48,456 nt of DNA from a virus, in IMG/VR virus record IMGVR_UViG_3300025425_000033, positions 1 to 48,456 of that record. One strand, written 5' to 3'. Below are positions 37,949 to 45,779 of this stretch, piece after piece. The notes under the pieces are model-generated. The model searched no databases and had not been told where the DNA came from. It was given only the letters and a program-made list of their open reading frames with translations. The translations under genes were made by a program, and so were the position numbers. The first letter of the stretch is position 1; each line of letters opens with the position of its first letter.

Positions 37949-37983
37949 AGGGGCGGCAGTGTAGTCCATGCGCCGCCGCCCCT
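37949..37983 (+). terminator. Hairpin after the capsid gene
   Basis: A 9-bp perfect stem (AGGGGCGGC / GCCGCCCCT) with a 17-base loop lies 26 bases past the capsid stop. There is no U-tract. It may partially terminate transcription or protect the 3' end of capsid mRNA. Confidence 0.6.
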
Positions 37984-38022
37984 GGTTAACCGCCCACCCT
38001 GAAAAGACCTTTGTCGAGAGCC

Positions 38023-38223
38023 ATGCCTGATACCCAAGCCTACCTGGTCAAGAACAAGCAGACCGGTGTCACCTGTGGCGTGACCCGCAAGATGTTCTAC
38101 GGCCTCATCGAAACCGAATCCGACCTGTACGAGGATGCCCGGCCTATGCCTACGGCACCCAAGGCACCGGCCAAGGCTAAGACGAAGGGCAAGGCGAAGG
38201 CTGACGCGGCCTCCACGGAGTAA
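38023..38223 (+). CDS. Small head protein with Lys/Ala tail, 66 aa
   Basis: The ATG (MPDTQAYLVKNKQTGVTCGV) is chosen over an upstream TTG. The first ~45 residues resemble the small proteins often encoded right after phage capsid genes; the tail is a basic KAPAKAKTKGKAK-type stretch that could touch DNA or other head proteins. Function unknown. Confidence 0.55.
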   Translation: MPDTQAYLVKNKQTGVTCGVTRKMFYGLIETESDLYEDARPMPTAPKAPAKAKTKGKAKADAASTE

Positions 38224-38229
38224 AGGCCC

Positions 38230-38634
38230 GTGGCTACCTACTTCGACAGTACCGACGCTGATGACAAGGCCCTCCTGCACGCCTCTATAAGAGCCCATGC
38301 GGAGTTGGCCAATGTCGCGGCGCTTGTGGAAGAGGAAGTCCTGCGTCACTACACCCTGGGCGATACGGCCAGTGGCCGCGAGGTCTACTTGCAAGGCTAC
38401 ACGGCTGACGCGGATGCCGCAGACGCGGCGCTCCGGGAATCGCTCCGGCGCACCGTTGGCGAAGTGACCAGCCACCGGCTGAGACACTACGACAAGGAGC
38501 CCGGCCTAGTCAGAGAGTCACGCGGTGGCCGTTCCAAGCAATGGAGCGCGAAGGGCGTGGATCCTAACTGGCCCGATGGATGGACCCGGCGCCTGGTAGA
38601 CTTCGACACCAGGACCCCTTTCTACAATCTGTGA
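38230..38634 (+). CDS. Head-tail connector protein (gp6-like)
   Basis: The product has 134 residues from a GTG. It is helical (ALLHASIRAHAELANVAALVEEEVLRHY) and positioned as the first connector after the capsid genes, as for HK97 gp6-like adaptors. Assignment is from position and helical make-up. Confidence 0.6.
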   Translation: MATYFDSTDADDKALLHASIRAHAELANVAALVEEEVLRHYTLGDTASGREVYLQGYTADADAADAALRESLRRTVGEVTSHRLRHYDKEPGLVRESRGGRSKQWSAKGVDPNWPDGWTRRLVDFDTRTPFYNL

Positions 38635-38958
38635 GTGAAGTACCCGCACCAATTCAGCATCACCCGCGACTCCGGTGGCACTCAAGCCGCCAACGGGGCT
38701 TGGAACGCCGGCAGCGCCCTGGTGCTGTACAGCGGGGATGGCGATTGGCAGGAGATGAGCGAGGGTCTCAGCCGGCCAATAGGCGAGGCGCGGGACGATG
38801 ACGCCAACGGGCGCGGCTACCTGGCCGAGCCCGAAACCGTGTTGACGCTCAAGCCGGGCGACCTATTCACGGTGACCTACCCGGACGGCACGGTGCGCAG
38901 TGGCCATGTCACCCGGATTAGATCCTTAGATGACAGCTTTGACGGGAGAGTATCGTGA
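38635..38958 (+). CDS. Head closure (stopper) protein
   Basis: The product has 107 residues from a GTG just after the previous stop. It has a beta-barrel pattern (FSITRDSGGT, VLYSGDGDWQEM, PGDLFTVTYPDGTVRSGHVTRIR) as in stopper proteins of siphovirus connectors. The stop overlaps the next GTG. Confidence 0.6.
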   Translation: MKYPHQFSITRDSGGTQAANGAWNAGSALVLYSGDGDWQEMSEGLSRPIGEARDDDANGRGYLAEPETVLTLKPGDLFTVTYPDGTVRSGHVTRIRSLDDSFDGRVS

Positions 38959-39404
38959 GCCTACTGGTACCACACCTCAAGACGGACTTCACCGGCTTCC
39001 ACAAGGAGGTGGCTACCTACCTGGGTGACACCGAGGAGGCGATTCTCGCGACGCTCAACACGGTTGGTATAACGCTAATCAACTGGTTGCGCTCCTCAGA
39101 CGGAGAGAACGGCACGCAACCACCTGTCCGCAAGGGGGAGGGGCCAAGGGACGCCCACCCGGGAGGCTGGGCTGACAATACGGGTCGCCTCAACCGCAAC
39201 ACGCTATTCAAAGTGCTGCACCAGGGGAATCAGTACGTGCTGCGACTCTACAACAACACCAGCTACGCCATCAAACTGGACGAGAAGGACGGATACTTCG
39301 TCCTCTCCGGTGTGATCGACGGCCCTGACACGCCAGGGTACAAGCTGCTTGAAACCATGCTCAAGAAGGCACTGCCGGATTGGAGCGTCAAGCTGAGCTC
39401 ATGA
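38955..39404 (+). CDS. Neck/tail completion protein (HK97 gp10-like)
   Basis: The product has 149 residues from a GTG. The pattern IATLNTVGITLINWLRSS, RKGEGPRDAHPGGWADNTGRL, YVLRLYNNTSYAIKLD is typical of the minor tail/neck proteins that carry an NxxxYAxxxExG-like core. It joins head to tail. Both ends overlap neighbours. Confidence 0.65.
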   Translation: MSLLVPHLKTDFTGFHKEVATYLGDTEEAILATLNTVGITLINWLRSSDGENGTQPPVRKGEGPRDAHPGGWADNTGRLNRNTLFKVLHQGNQYVLRLYNNTSYAIKLDEKDGYFVLSGVIDGPDTPGYKLLETMLKKALPDWSVKLSS

Positions 39405-39865
39405 GTTTCACCACCGTCACACCACCCCGCGCCGGCGAAGTGCTAGCCGCCATTCAGGCCCTCCTGGATGTAGCGGCCGTTCAGGCCCTGTTGGGAGGTT
39501 CAGGCCGTGTGGTGCTGCGGGGCGCCGACTTGCCGGGATTGACCCGCACGGCCATTGGCCGCCTAGTGGTCATGCGTCGGAACACGGCCACGCGCTCCGA
39601 ACACCTGGACCGGGTTCGGTATGCGGATTTCAATATCCGGCTGGACTTCTACTTGCCAAAGGCCGGCTTTAACCCGGACGCCTATTCGGAGGCGGTACAC
39701 GCCGAAGTGTTCACCCTGCTGGAGGGCCAAGGCCCGTCAATGACTTACGCCGGCGTGGCTCACCCTCTGCGCCGCATCGTCCCGCCCTCGGTACCCACTG
39801 AGGACGATGACGCCAAAACATTCTATTCCCGCTCGGTCTACCGGATCGCGCTCAAAGCCGCCTGA
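39401..39865 (+). CDS. Tail terminator protein
   Basis: The product has 154 residues from the ATG that overlaps the upstream stop. The layout (helix, RVVLRGADLP, then DFNIRLDFYLPKAGF and SVYRIALKA) fits phage tail terminators, which cap the tube before it joins the head. It precedes the first tube-domain gene, as expected. Confidence 0.6.
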   Translation: MSFTTVTPPRAGEVLAAIQALLDVAAVQALLGGSGRVVLRGADLPGLTRTAIGRLVVMRRNTATRSEHLDRVRYADFNIRLDFYLPKAGFNPDAYSEAVHAEVFTLLEGQGPSMTYAGVAHPLRRIVPPSVPTEDDDAKTFYSRSVYRIALKAA

Positions 39866-39867
39866 CC

Positions 39868-40923
39868 ATGCCCACCTATCGAATCGGCCCTGCACGCTTG
39901 ATGATCGCCCCGTCGTTTGCCAGCCCATTGACGGACTGGGTGGACATGGGCTACTCGCGTGGTGATGTGTCGGTCAACCTCACGCCGTCTGTGATCGCCA
40001 GGGGCAAGGTGGATCAGATTGGCCCCATCCCCTTCACGGAAGCGATCACCATTGCTCCAAAGGGCCTGACGGCCCGCGTGCCGCTGGCTGATCGTGACAT
40101 AGCAAAGATAGCGCAGGCGTTTCCTGGGGCTGTGAGCGTGACGGCAGGCAGCAAGAAGGCCCTCACACTGCCCGCTGCGCCCCAGCAGTATTCCACGGTG
40201 GCCGTGGCCCTGCTCCCGGAGTTGGATATTGCCGACAAGGACAACCCCAACCCGTTCGACTCCGCGCACGCCATCTACTTCGAACTGGCCTGGGTCAAGG
40301 TGGTCGAACTGACGGAAGGCGCGGAGGTCACAGATGACGATGACGCCCTAAATGTCTTCCAGGTGGAGATAGAGCGCGTGCTGGGCTCCGGGGCCGCCGG
40401 CATCGGCTACCCCTGGCTGAATCCTGGGCTGACCAACCCACTGGGCATCCTGTACTCCTGGCAGCCGGCACTGGATGATTCCACCCCCGCTATTGGCACA
40501 GGAGAGATTGCCGCTCTGGCCACCTTCCCGGCGGCCGGCGTGACCATCCTGGTACAACTCTCCGACGCCGGCGCCTCCGGAGCGGCATTAATCGGTGACG
40601 CCTCGCTGGAAGCCGCTAAGTATTCCCTGGGCGTGGACTCCACGGCATCCTGGGCGCGGGTCAACAACACGCTCTACACGCAGGCCGGTCTTGGGGGTGT
40701 CGCTGAGACCGTCATGCAGCTGGCGGTCGCGGGCACGGTCAATGGCTGGGATGACAGCACGCAGGATATCACGGCGGCCGCCACGGCCTCTGTCTCCGGC
40801 CTGACGCTGAAATCAGCAGGCGACGATATCACGGTCTCTTACGACGAGGCTGATGTGACCGCCATTGTCATCGTCCTGGGCCTGCTCACGCCGGAGCAAA
40901 TCCGCACCTACGTACGGTCATGA
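39868..40923 (+). CDS. Tail tube-domain protein with C-terminal extension (paralogue 1)
   Basis: The product has 351 residues. Residues 1-~185 are a tube domain that shares YRIGPxRL, GYSRGDVSVNL, ARGKVDQIGPIPFTEA and SKKALTLPAAPQQ with the proteins at 41448 and 44423. The ~165-residue extension looks like a beta-sandwich module (GVTILVQLSDAGASGAALIG). It ends in LTPEQIRTYVR, nearly the same as the end of the 820-aa paralogue. It is likely part of the tail tube or a decoration of it. Confidence 0.7.
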   Translation: MPTYRIGPARLMIAPSFASPLTDWVDMGYSRGDVSVNLTPSVIARGKVDQIGPIPFTEAITIAPKGLTARVPLADRDIAKIAQAFPGAVSVTAGSKKALTLPAAPQQYSTVAVALLPELDIADKDNPNPFDSAHAIYFELAWVKVVELTEGAEVTDDDDALNVFQVEIERVLGSGAAGIGYPWLNPGLTNPLGILYSWQPALDDSTPAIGTGEIAALATFPAAGVTILVQLSDAGASGAALIGDASLEAAKYSLGVDSTASWARVNNTLYTQAGLGGVAETVMQLAVAGTVNGWDDSTQDITAAATASVSGLTLKSAGDDITVSYDEADVTAIVIVLGLLTPEQIRTYVRS

Positions 40924-41438
40924 AGCAGCCCATCGCCACTCTGACCAACCTCTTCTATGGCCTCGCGGCCTGGTACGCCTACCTGGCTGACCAGCCGATA
41001 GCCGCCGGCGCGTTCTTGCTGCTGATGCTGGGCTCTGCCTGGTACCACATTGCCCGGAGCCGGTGGTCCAAGACCGCCGACGAAATGGGCATCTACGGCA
41101 TCATCCTCGCGCTGCTGGTGGTCGCCTACCCGATTTCAGCGCCCTACTTGGCCGGCCTATGGGTAGTCCTGCTCCTGCTCAACGGCCGTGCCTCCAAGCA
41201 CAGGGCAAAGATAATGACGGCCCTGGGGCTCTGTGTCATATTCATCGTCCAGTTGCGCGCGGGCCTGCTGCCGACGCTGGGGATCGTGCTGGTCATGCTA
41301 GCGGCCCTGGGCGCGCGTGACTTCGGCCATAGCGCCGATGACCCGCACGGAGGCTACTCGTTCATCAGCGACCTGTGTCACGGCCTGTGGCACGGCCTGA
41401 CGGCGGCAGGGCTCTACCTGGCTCTCACCCAAATCTGA
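40920..41438 (+). CDS. CREST-type membrane protein (ceramidase/PAQR-like) in the tail operon
   Basis: The product has 172 residues with about six hydrophobic segments. Key residues match the CREST superfamily (alkaline ceramidase, PAQR/hemolysin III): Ser39-x3-His43 (SAWYH), Asp54 (KTADEMGIYG) and His154-x3-His158 (DLCHGLWHG) in the last helix. The spacing fits the metal-binding hydrolase core. The ATG overlaps the stop of the tube paralogue. A membrane enzyme here is unexpected; it may alter the host membrane or aid lysis. Confidence 0.65.
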   Translation: MKQPIATLTNLFYGLAAWYAYLADQPIAAGAFLLLMLGSAWYHIARSRWSKTADEMGIYGIILALLVVAYPISAPYLAGLWVVLLLLNGRASKHRAKIMTALGLCVIFIVQLRAGLLPTLGIVLVMLAALGARDFGHSADDPHGGYSFISDLCHGLWHGLTAAGLYLALTQI

Positions 41439-41447
41439 CCTGACCCC

Positions 41448-43910
41448 ATGCCCAACACGTATCGCATAGGCCCCGGCCGCATCCTGGTCGCTGACAGCAT
41501 TTCTGATCCTATTGAGGACTGGCTAGACCTGGGGTACACGCGCGGCATCACCATTGACTTGACGCCGCACGAAGTGGCGCGCGGCCGTGTGGACCAGCTG
41601 GGGCCAGTGGCCTTCGCAGAGGCTGTATGGGTGGCGCCACGCGGATTCCAGGTACGGGCCAGTATGGCCGACCAGGACGCGGTCAAGGCGGTTAAGCTAC
41701 TACCGGGATCAATCCTCGTCACCAGCAGCGCCAAGGAGGCACTGACCTTCCCGGCGCAGATAGCGTCCCTGGGCACGAAGGCGGTGGCCATTATCCCGGA
41801 GACAGAGTACACAGCGGGCGACCCCTGGGTGGACGCCAATAACGCCGTGTGGATGAAGGAGGCGTTTCTGTCCATCGACCAGGTGCCGGTAGGCGGCGAA
41901 GTGGCCGATGACGATGACGCCATTCACCGGATGGAGTTGGTGATCACGCGCTGCCTGCCTAACGCAGCCGGTATCGGGTCACCTCTTGTGGCGGCCCCGG
42001 AGGTCTATCCCCAGGGGTGTCAGTTTTTGTGGCAGCCCCTGCTGGACGGCCTGGTGCCTCTCGTCCGCGACAGTTACACCTTCACCCGCGCCTCTACCGC
42101 CACCTACACGGACGCGGATGGCGTAGTGCAGACCGCTGGGATCAACGTTCCCCGCTATGATGGGGCTACGGGGAGGCCGATCAACGAGCCGCAGGGGACA
42201 AATCTCCACACCCAAAGCGAGAACGATAACTCTTCGTGGACGGCGAAGGACGTCACACTTACCGAATATGTCGCCGCTCCTGACGGTAGCATTACCGCGA
42301 CCCGAACCGTAATTGACTCCCAAACCGAGACTCATTACGTGATTTACGACAACGCGCATTCTGTCGTGGTGTCCGGCACTCAATACACACACTCTCTCCA
42401 CGTAAAGATCGCCGATGGCGAGTCCTTATATTTACGCGTAAGAGGATCGGGATACTCCGTCTCCCTCGATTACAAATTCCTACGATCCGGGAATACCCTT
42501 GTCACAACGGAATCAACACCGGAGAAGAAAGGGTACAAATACATTGGCGACGGTTGGTTTCGCGTCTGGGTATCTGGGATTGCTGACGGGACAGGAGACA
42601 GCCGTTCTCAAGTATGGTTTTTGAACGGGACCAATACCTCCGTTGTGGGGAACGGGACCGATTTCTTTGACGTTTGGGGTGCCCAGGTCGAGGCCCACGA
42701 CGGCCCCCCGACCTCCTACATCCCCACATCAGGCTCCACGGTAACGAGAAGTGCCGACGTTTGGGGCGGGGCCGGGACGTTCACTCGCGCATCGTCTGCT
42801 ACCTATGTTCGAAATGGCGTGGTGAAATACGCTGGGACGAATGAGCCTCGTCATCAAGATTCGGGGCTGTTGCTGGAGCCGCAGAGGACGAATCTTCAAA
42901 CATATTCGGGCGGCGAGTCGGGCTGGATACCAACGAGATGTTCGATCTCTGCGAACTCGGCTGCCGGCCCGGACGGAACGCTCACGGCTGACAAGCTAGT
43001 GGAGGACAGTAGTGCGTCAATTAATCACTTCGTCAGCCCCGTAGCCTTTGCCCTTACTATCGGGACTACGTATTCCGTGTCCTTATTCGTGAAGCCAGCG
43101 GAGCGGTCGCAGATAAGGATAAGGGTGACTGGTGCTGGAGTGATAGACTCCGGGGTCGCGTTCGACCTCGTTGCACTTACTACTTCCATCAAATACGGTA
43201 GCCCCTACCGCCAGTCTATTGTGGAAATGGCCGGCGGGTGGTTCCGGTGTTCGTTCACCACCGACGCGGCTATGGCATCTGGAAATGCTAGCTTCTATCT
43301 GTATTTGGAAAATGATGCCCTGGCCTATACGGGTGACGGCTCATCGGGCCTCTACTTCGAGGGTCTCCAAATCGAAGCTGGCTCCTCCCCCACGAACTAC
43401 ATCCCAACGGCGGGAAGCGCGGTGACGCGGAGTTCGGACTCGGTTGACTTTGCCCAAGCCAACATCCCGTCCCCATTCGTGGAGTTTACGGCCCACGCCA
43501 AGTTGACACTTGAGAAAGGCGTGTTCGACGGCAATGGCTCAATGGTAACTTCGGCCACTGGGGCATTGACCGATGAGTACCGAATGATGCTCCGAACATC
43601 TAGCGAGGGCAATGGTCGGCTTGAGTGGACGTTCGACGTAGAGAACGGCACCCTCAAAGAATACACGCACCTTGCGGATGCCGTTGCAGACGTAGAGCAG
43701 GACACAACCTTTCATGTGGACGGAACTGACGGATCATCCTACGCGGCAGACACGATACAGGAGTCGAAAGCTATTTCCGGTGATCCGACCGGGAAGGATT
43801 TTGCCGACGCTTTAAGATTCCAGCCCGCAAGCCAAGCGGTTGGGTTTTCAGGTTTCGTTGTTGTCAAAGGCACTCTCACCCCCGCCCAAATCCGTAAGTA
43901 CCTCCGATGA
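41448..43910 (+). CDS. Tube-domain fusion with two receptor-type modules (paralogue 2)
   Basis: The product has 820 residues. Residues 1-~195 are a tube domain like 39868 and 44423 (YRIGPGRILVADS, GYTRGITIDL, ARGRVDQLGPVAFAEA, SAKEALTFPAQIA). Two similar modules follow, each starting FTRAS-S/T-ATY and with EPQ-x-TNL; both then carry a beta-sandwich section ending in PTSYIPTxGSxVTRS or PTNYIPTAGSAVTRS. The last ~140 residues end in LTPAQIRKYLR, shared with paralogue 1. The modules resemble jelly-roll/concanavalin-type host-binding domains of tail proteins. By eye the module DNA is less GC-rich than the rest. Confidence 0.7.
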   Translation: MPNTYRIGPGRILVADSISDPIEDWLDLGYTRGITIDLTPHEVARGRVDQLGPVAFAEAVWVAPRGFQVRASMADQDAVKAVKLLPGSILVTSSAKEALTFPAQIASLGTKAVAIIPETEYTAGDPWVDANNAVWMKEAFLSIDQVPVGGEVADDDDAIHRMELVITRCLPNAAGIGSPLVAAPEVYPQGCQFLWQPLLDGLVPLVRDSYTFTRASTATYTDADGVVQTAGINVPRYDGATGRPINEPQGTNLHTQSENDNSSWTAKDVTLTEYVAAPDGSITATRTVIDSQTETHYVIYDNAHSVVVSGTQYTHSLHVKIADGESLYLRVRGSGYSVSLDYKFLRSGNTLVTTESTPEKKGYKYIGDGWFRVWVSGIADGTGDSRSQVWFLNGTNTSVVGNGTDFFDVWGAQVEAHDGPPTSYIPTSGSTVTRSADVWGGAGTFTRASSATYVRNGVVKYAGTNEPRHQDSGLLLEPQRTNLQTYSGGESGWIPTRCSISANSAAGPDGTLTADKLVEDSSASINHFVSPVAFALTIGTTYSVSLFVKPAERSQIRIRVTGAGVIDSGVAFDLVALTTSIKYGSPYRQSIVEMAGGWFRCSFTTDAAMASGNASFYLYLENDALAYTGDGSSGLYFEGLQIEAGSSPTNYIPTAGSAVTRSSDSVDFAQANIPSPFVEFTAHAKLTLEKGVFDGNGSMVTSATGALTDEYRMMLRTSSEGNGRLEWTFDVENGTLKEYTHLADAVADVEQDTTFHVDGTDGSSYAADTIQESKAISGDPTGKDFADALRFQPASQAVGFSGFVVVKGTLTPAQIRKYLR

Positions 43911-43963
43911 CCTAGGAAGCCAACACCTTGAGGCCCGGACACCAAGCCAACTGAACCCGCATT

Positions 43964-44338
43964 ATGCCACACCTACGCAAGATCACCCGCGACCAAGCCA
44001 TAGCCATCCAAGATGCCCAATCCGCAGAGCAGCATAACGCTGAACTGTCGGCCTACGCGGCCGCTGCGCTCTTCTCTGCTGTCCAGGTGGGCGAGTCTCC
44101 GACCTACCTGTACTTCCACGTGAACCTCGGCGATTCCAACCGCCTGCCTGGTACTTCCTTGGGGCAGTACAGCGACCTCGGCGGCTACGACCGCAAGGCG
44201 GTCCTGGAATGCACCTATGAGGGCGTGGAGGACATGGACGGGGAGGAAGTGCCCGTCACCCGGCGCGTCAAGATCAAGGACTTGCCGCAGGACACCCAGT
44301 CCCTAGAAACCGACCTTATCCCTCACCGATTCGCCTAA
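43964..44338 (+). CDS. Hypothetical tail-region protein, 124 aa
   Basis: An N-terminal helix (TRDQAIAIQDAQSAEQHNAELSAYAAAALFSAV) is followed by a beta-rich part (SPTYLYFHVNLGDSN, YDRKAVLECTYEGVED). Found between the tube-fusion gene and the major tail protein. No SD. No family recognised; probably a minor virion or assembly protein. Confidence 0.5.
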   Translation: MPHLRKITRDQAIAIQDAQSAEQHNAELSAYAAAALFSAVQVGESPTYLYFHVNLGDSNRLPGTSLGQYSDLGGYDRKAVLECTYEGVEDMDGEEVPVTRRVKIKDLPQDTQSLETDLIPHRFA

Positions 44339-44342
44339 CCGC

Positions 44343-44393
44343 GCACACGATTTCTGTGTGCCTATATTGACACCCAGCGTCACCCCGTAAACA
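44343..44393 (+). promoter_or_regulatory. Hairpin and possible promoter before the major tail protein gene
   Basis: GCACAC-GATTTCT-GTGTGC (44343-44361) forms a perfect 6-bp hairpin just past the upstream stop. Then TTGACA (44367-44372) and TAAACA (44388-44393) are spaced 15 bases apart, shorter than ideal. It may add transcription for the abundant tail-tube protein. Confidence 0.4.
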
Positions 44394-44422
44394 CGCCCAG
44401 TTAACCAGCATCAGATTAAGTC

Positions 44423-45103
44423 ATGCCTAACAATTATAGCATCGGCCCGATGCACGCGATCTACGGAGACTTCCAAGACAACTCGGGAGCCTTCGTCGAT
44501 GTGTCCTACCTCGGCAAAACGCGCGGTGACGTGATCGTGCGGCCTAACCCCAGCATCGCTAGGGGCAAGGTGGACCAACTCGGTCCTGTCGCCATCACTG
44601 ACGCCATTTGGATCGGCGCCTACTCCCCTGAAATCGTCCTACCCCTGGTGGACGAGGACAAGACCAAGCTATCGAAGATCATGCTGGGCACTACGGTGGT
44701 CACCAGTGGGTCCAAGACGGCGCTCACCTTTCCCACCGGACCGCAGCAGATCGCCAATGCCAACATTGGCTCGTTGATGCTCATTCCTGTGCGCAAGACC
44801 TACACCAACTTCGGCAGCGGCGAAGACCCCTTCAACGATCCGGACAACTGGTTCTTCCCGGCGGTTATCCCGCGCGAGGTAGGCGAGTTCATGTACGGGG
44901 AAGTAGCAGACACCGACGATGCGCTCAACCCGCACACGGCGACGCTGATCGGCTGCTACCGCTCGAAGTGGCAGGATGACACCCTGGCCACGGGGCTCCC
45001 GCAGGTTCTCTTCCGGGGCTCTCCGGACGCGGCCGGCCTGTCCACAGGGTTCGACTTCGTCACCAACGCGCTGACTCGCTTCAACGCGCTGATCGCGACC
45101 TAA
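44423..45103 (+). CDS. Major tail (tube) protein (paralogue 3)
   Basis: The product has 226 residues, the shortest of three paralogues, so probably the basic tube subunit. It shares NYSIGPM, TRGDVIVRPNPS, ARGKVDQLGPVAITDAIW and SKTALTFPTGPQQIA with the tube domains at 39868 and 41448. It lies directly before the tail chaperone and tape measure, the standard place of the major tail protein. No SD precedes it, as for the capsid gene. Confidence 0.8.
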   Translation: MPNNYSIGPMHAIYGDFQDNSGAFVDVSYLGKTRGDVIVRPNPSIARGKVDQLGPVAITDAIWIGAYSPEIVLPLVDEDKTKLSKIMLGTTVVTSGSKTALTFPTGPQQIANANIGSLMLIPVRKTYTNFGSGEDPFNDPDNWFFPAVIPREVGEFMYGEVADTDDALNPHTATLIGCYRSKWQDDTLATGLPQVLFRGSPDAAGLSTGFDFVTNALTRFNALIAT

Positions 45104-45119
45104 ACCCTGGAGGACACCT

Positions 45120-45776
45120 GTGCAGGCTGCCTCGCTTGTACGTGCCGTCCTGCCTCGTCATTACGCCACGGAGGGCGGGCAGACAGTCGATGTTCGCCCG
45201 CCCTCTGTGCGTGAGGCCCTGGAGATCTTGTACCTATTGCGGTACGGCTCTGTGGACACAGACGAGGATGACCGGCACCTGTTGCGCATAACGCTCCTTT
45301 CGTGGCTAGGCCCGGACGGGGGCATGGTAGCGCGCCTGAGCGCCGCTGAGATTGGGGGCATCGTGCGGCACCTGGTCATGGACGGGCTGCCTGAGCGTGA
45401 CCCTGAGGATGCAGAAGAGGAAGGAGAGGCAGACGAGCGGGACCACGAAGACCCGGAAGCCTGGATAGACCTGCTCCTGGACTACTGCGAGGTGTTCAAC
45501 CTGGACCCTTTCCACACCTATACCACGATGCCCTTCCCGTGGCTGGCGGGTATGGCCGGCCAGCTGCATCGGGCCACCGCCCGGCGCACGCTCCGGGAGA
45601 TCGACGCGGCTACCGTGCCCAACATGGAGAAGACCGATCGCAAGGCATTCCTCCGCGCGCTCAAGAAGCAGGCACGCGGCAACCGTCCTGTGCCCAAGGC
45701 CAAACCGATGACCGAGGCGCAGATCAAGCAGAATATGGACGCTCTACAAAAGGCATTTTCGCCCCTGGGAGGTTAA
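45120..45776 (+). CDS. Tail assembly chaperone (probable)
   Basis: The product has 218 residues from a GTG with GGAGG seven bases upstream. It lies between major tail protein and tape measure, where siphoviruses encode the tail chaperone. The sequence is helical and acidic (EALEILYLLRYGSVDTDEDDRHLLR, a long D/E-rich stretch at about 95-118) with a basic end (LKKQARGNRPVPKAKPM). No frameshift extension is needed to reach the tape measure; the gene seems to encode only one form. Assignment by position. Confidence 0.6.
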   Translation: MQAASLVRAVLPRHYATEGGQTVDVRPPSVREALEILYLLRYGSVDTDEDDRHLLRITLLSWLGPDGGMVARLSAAEIGGIVRHLVMDGLPERDPEDAEEEGEADERDHEDPEAWIDLLLDYCEVFNLDPFHTYTTMPFPWLAGMAGQLHRATARRTLREIDAATVPNMEKTDRKAFLRALKKQARGNRPVPKAKPMTEAQIKQNMDALQKAFSPLGG

Positions 45777-45779
45777 GCG

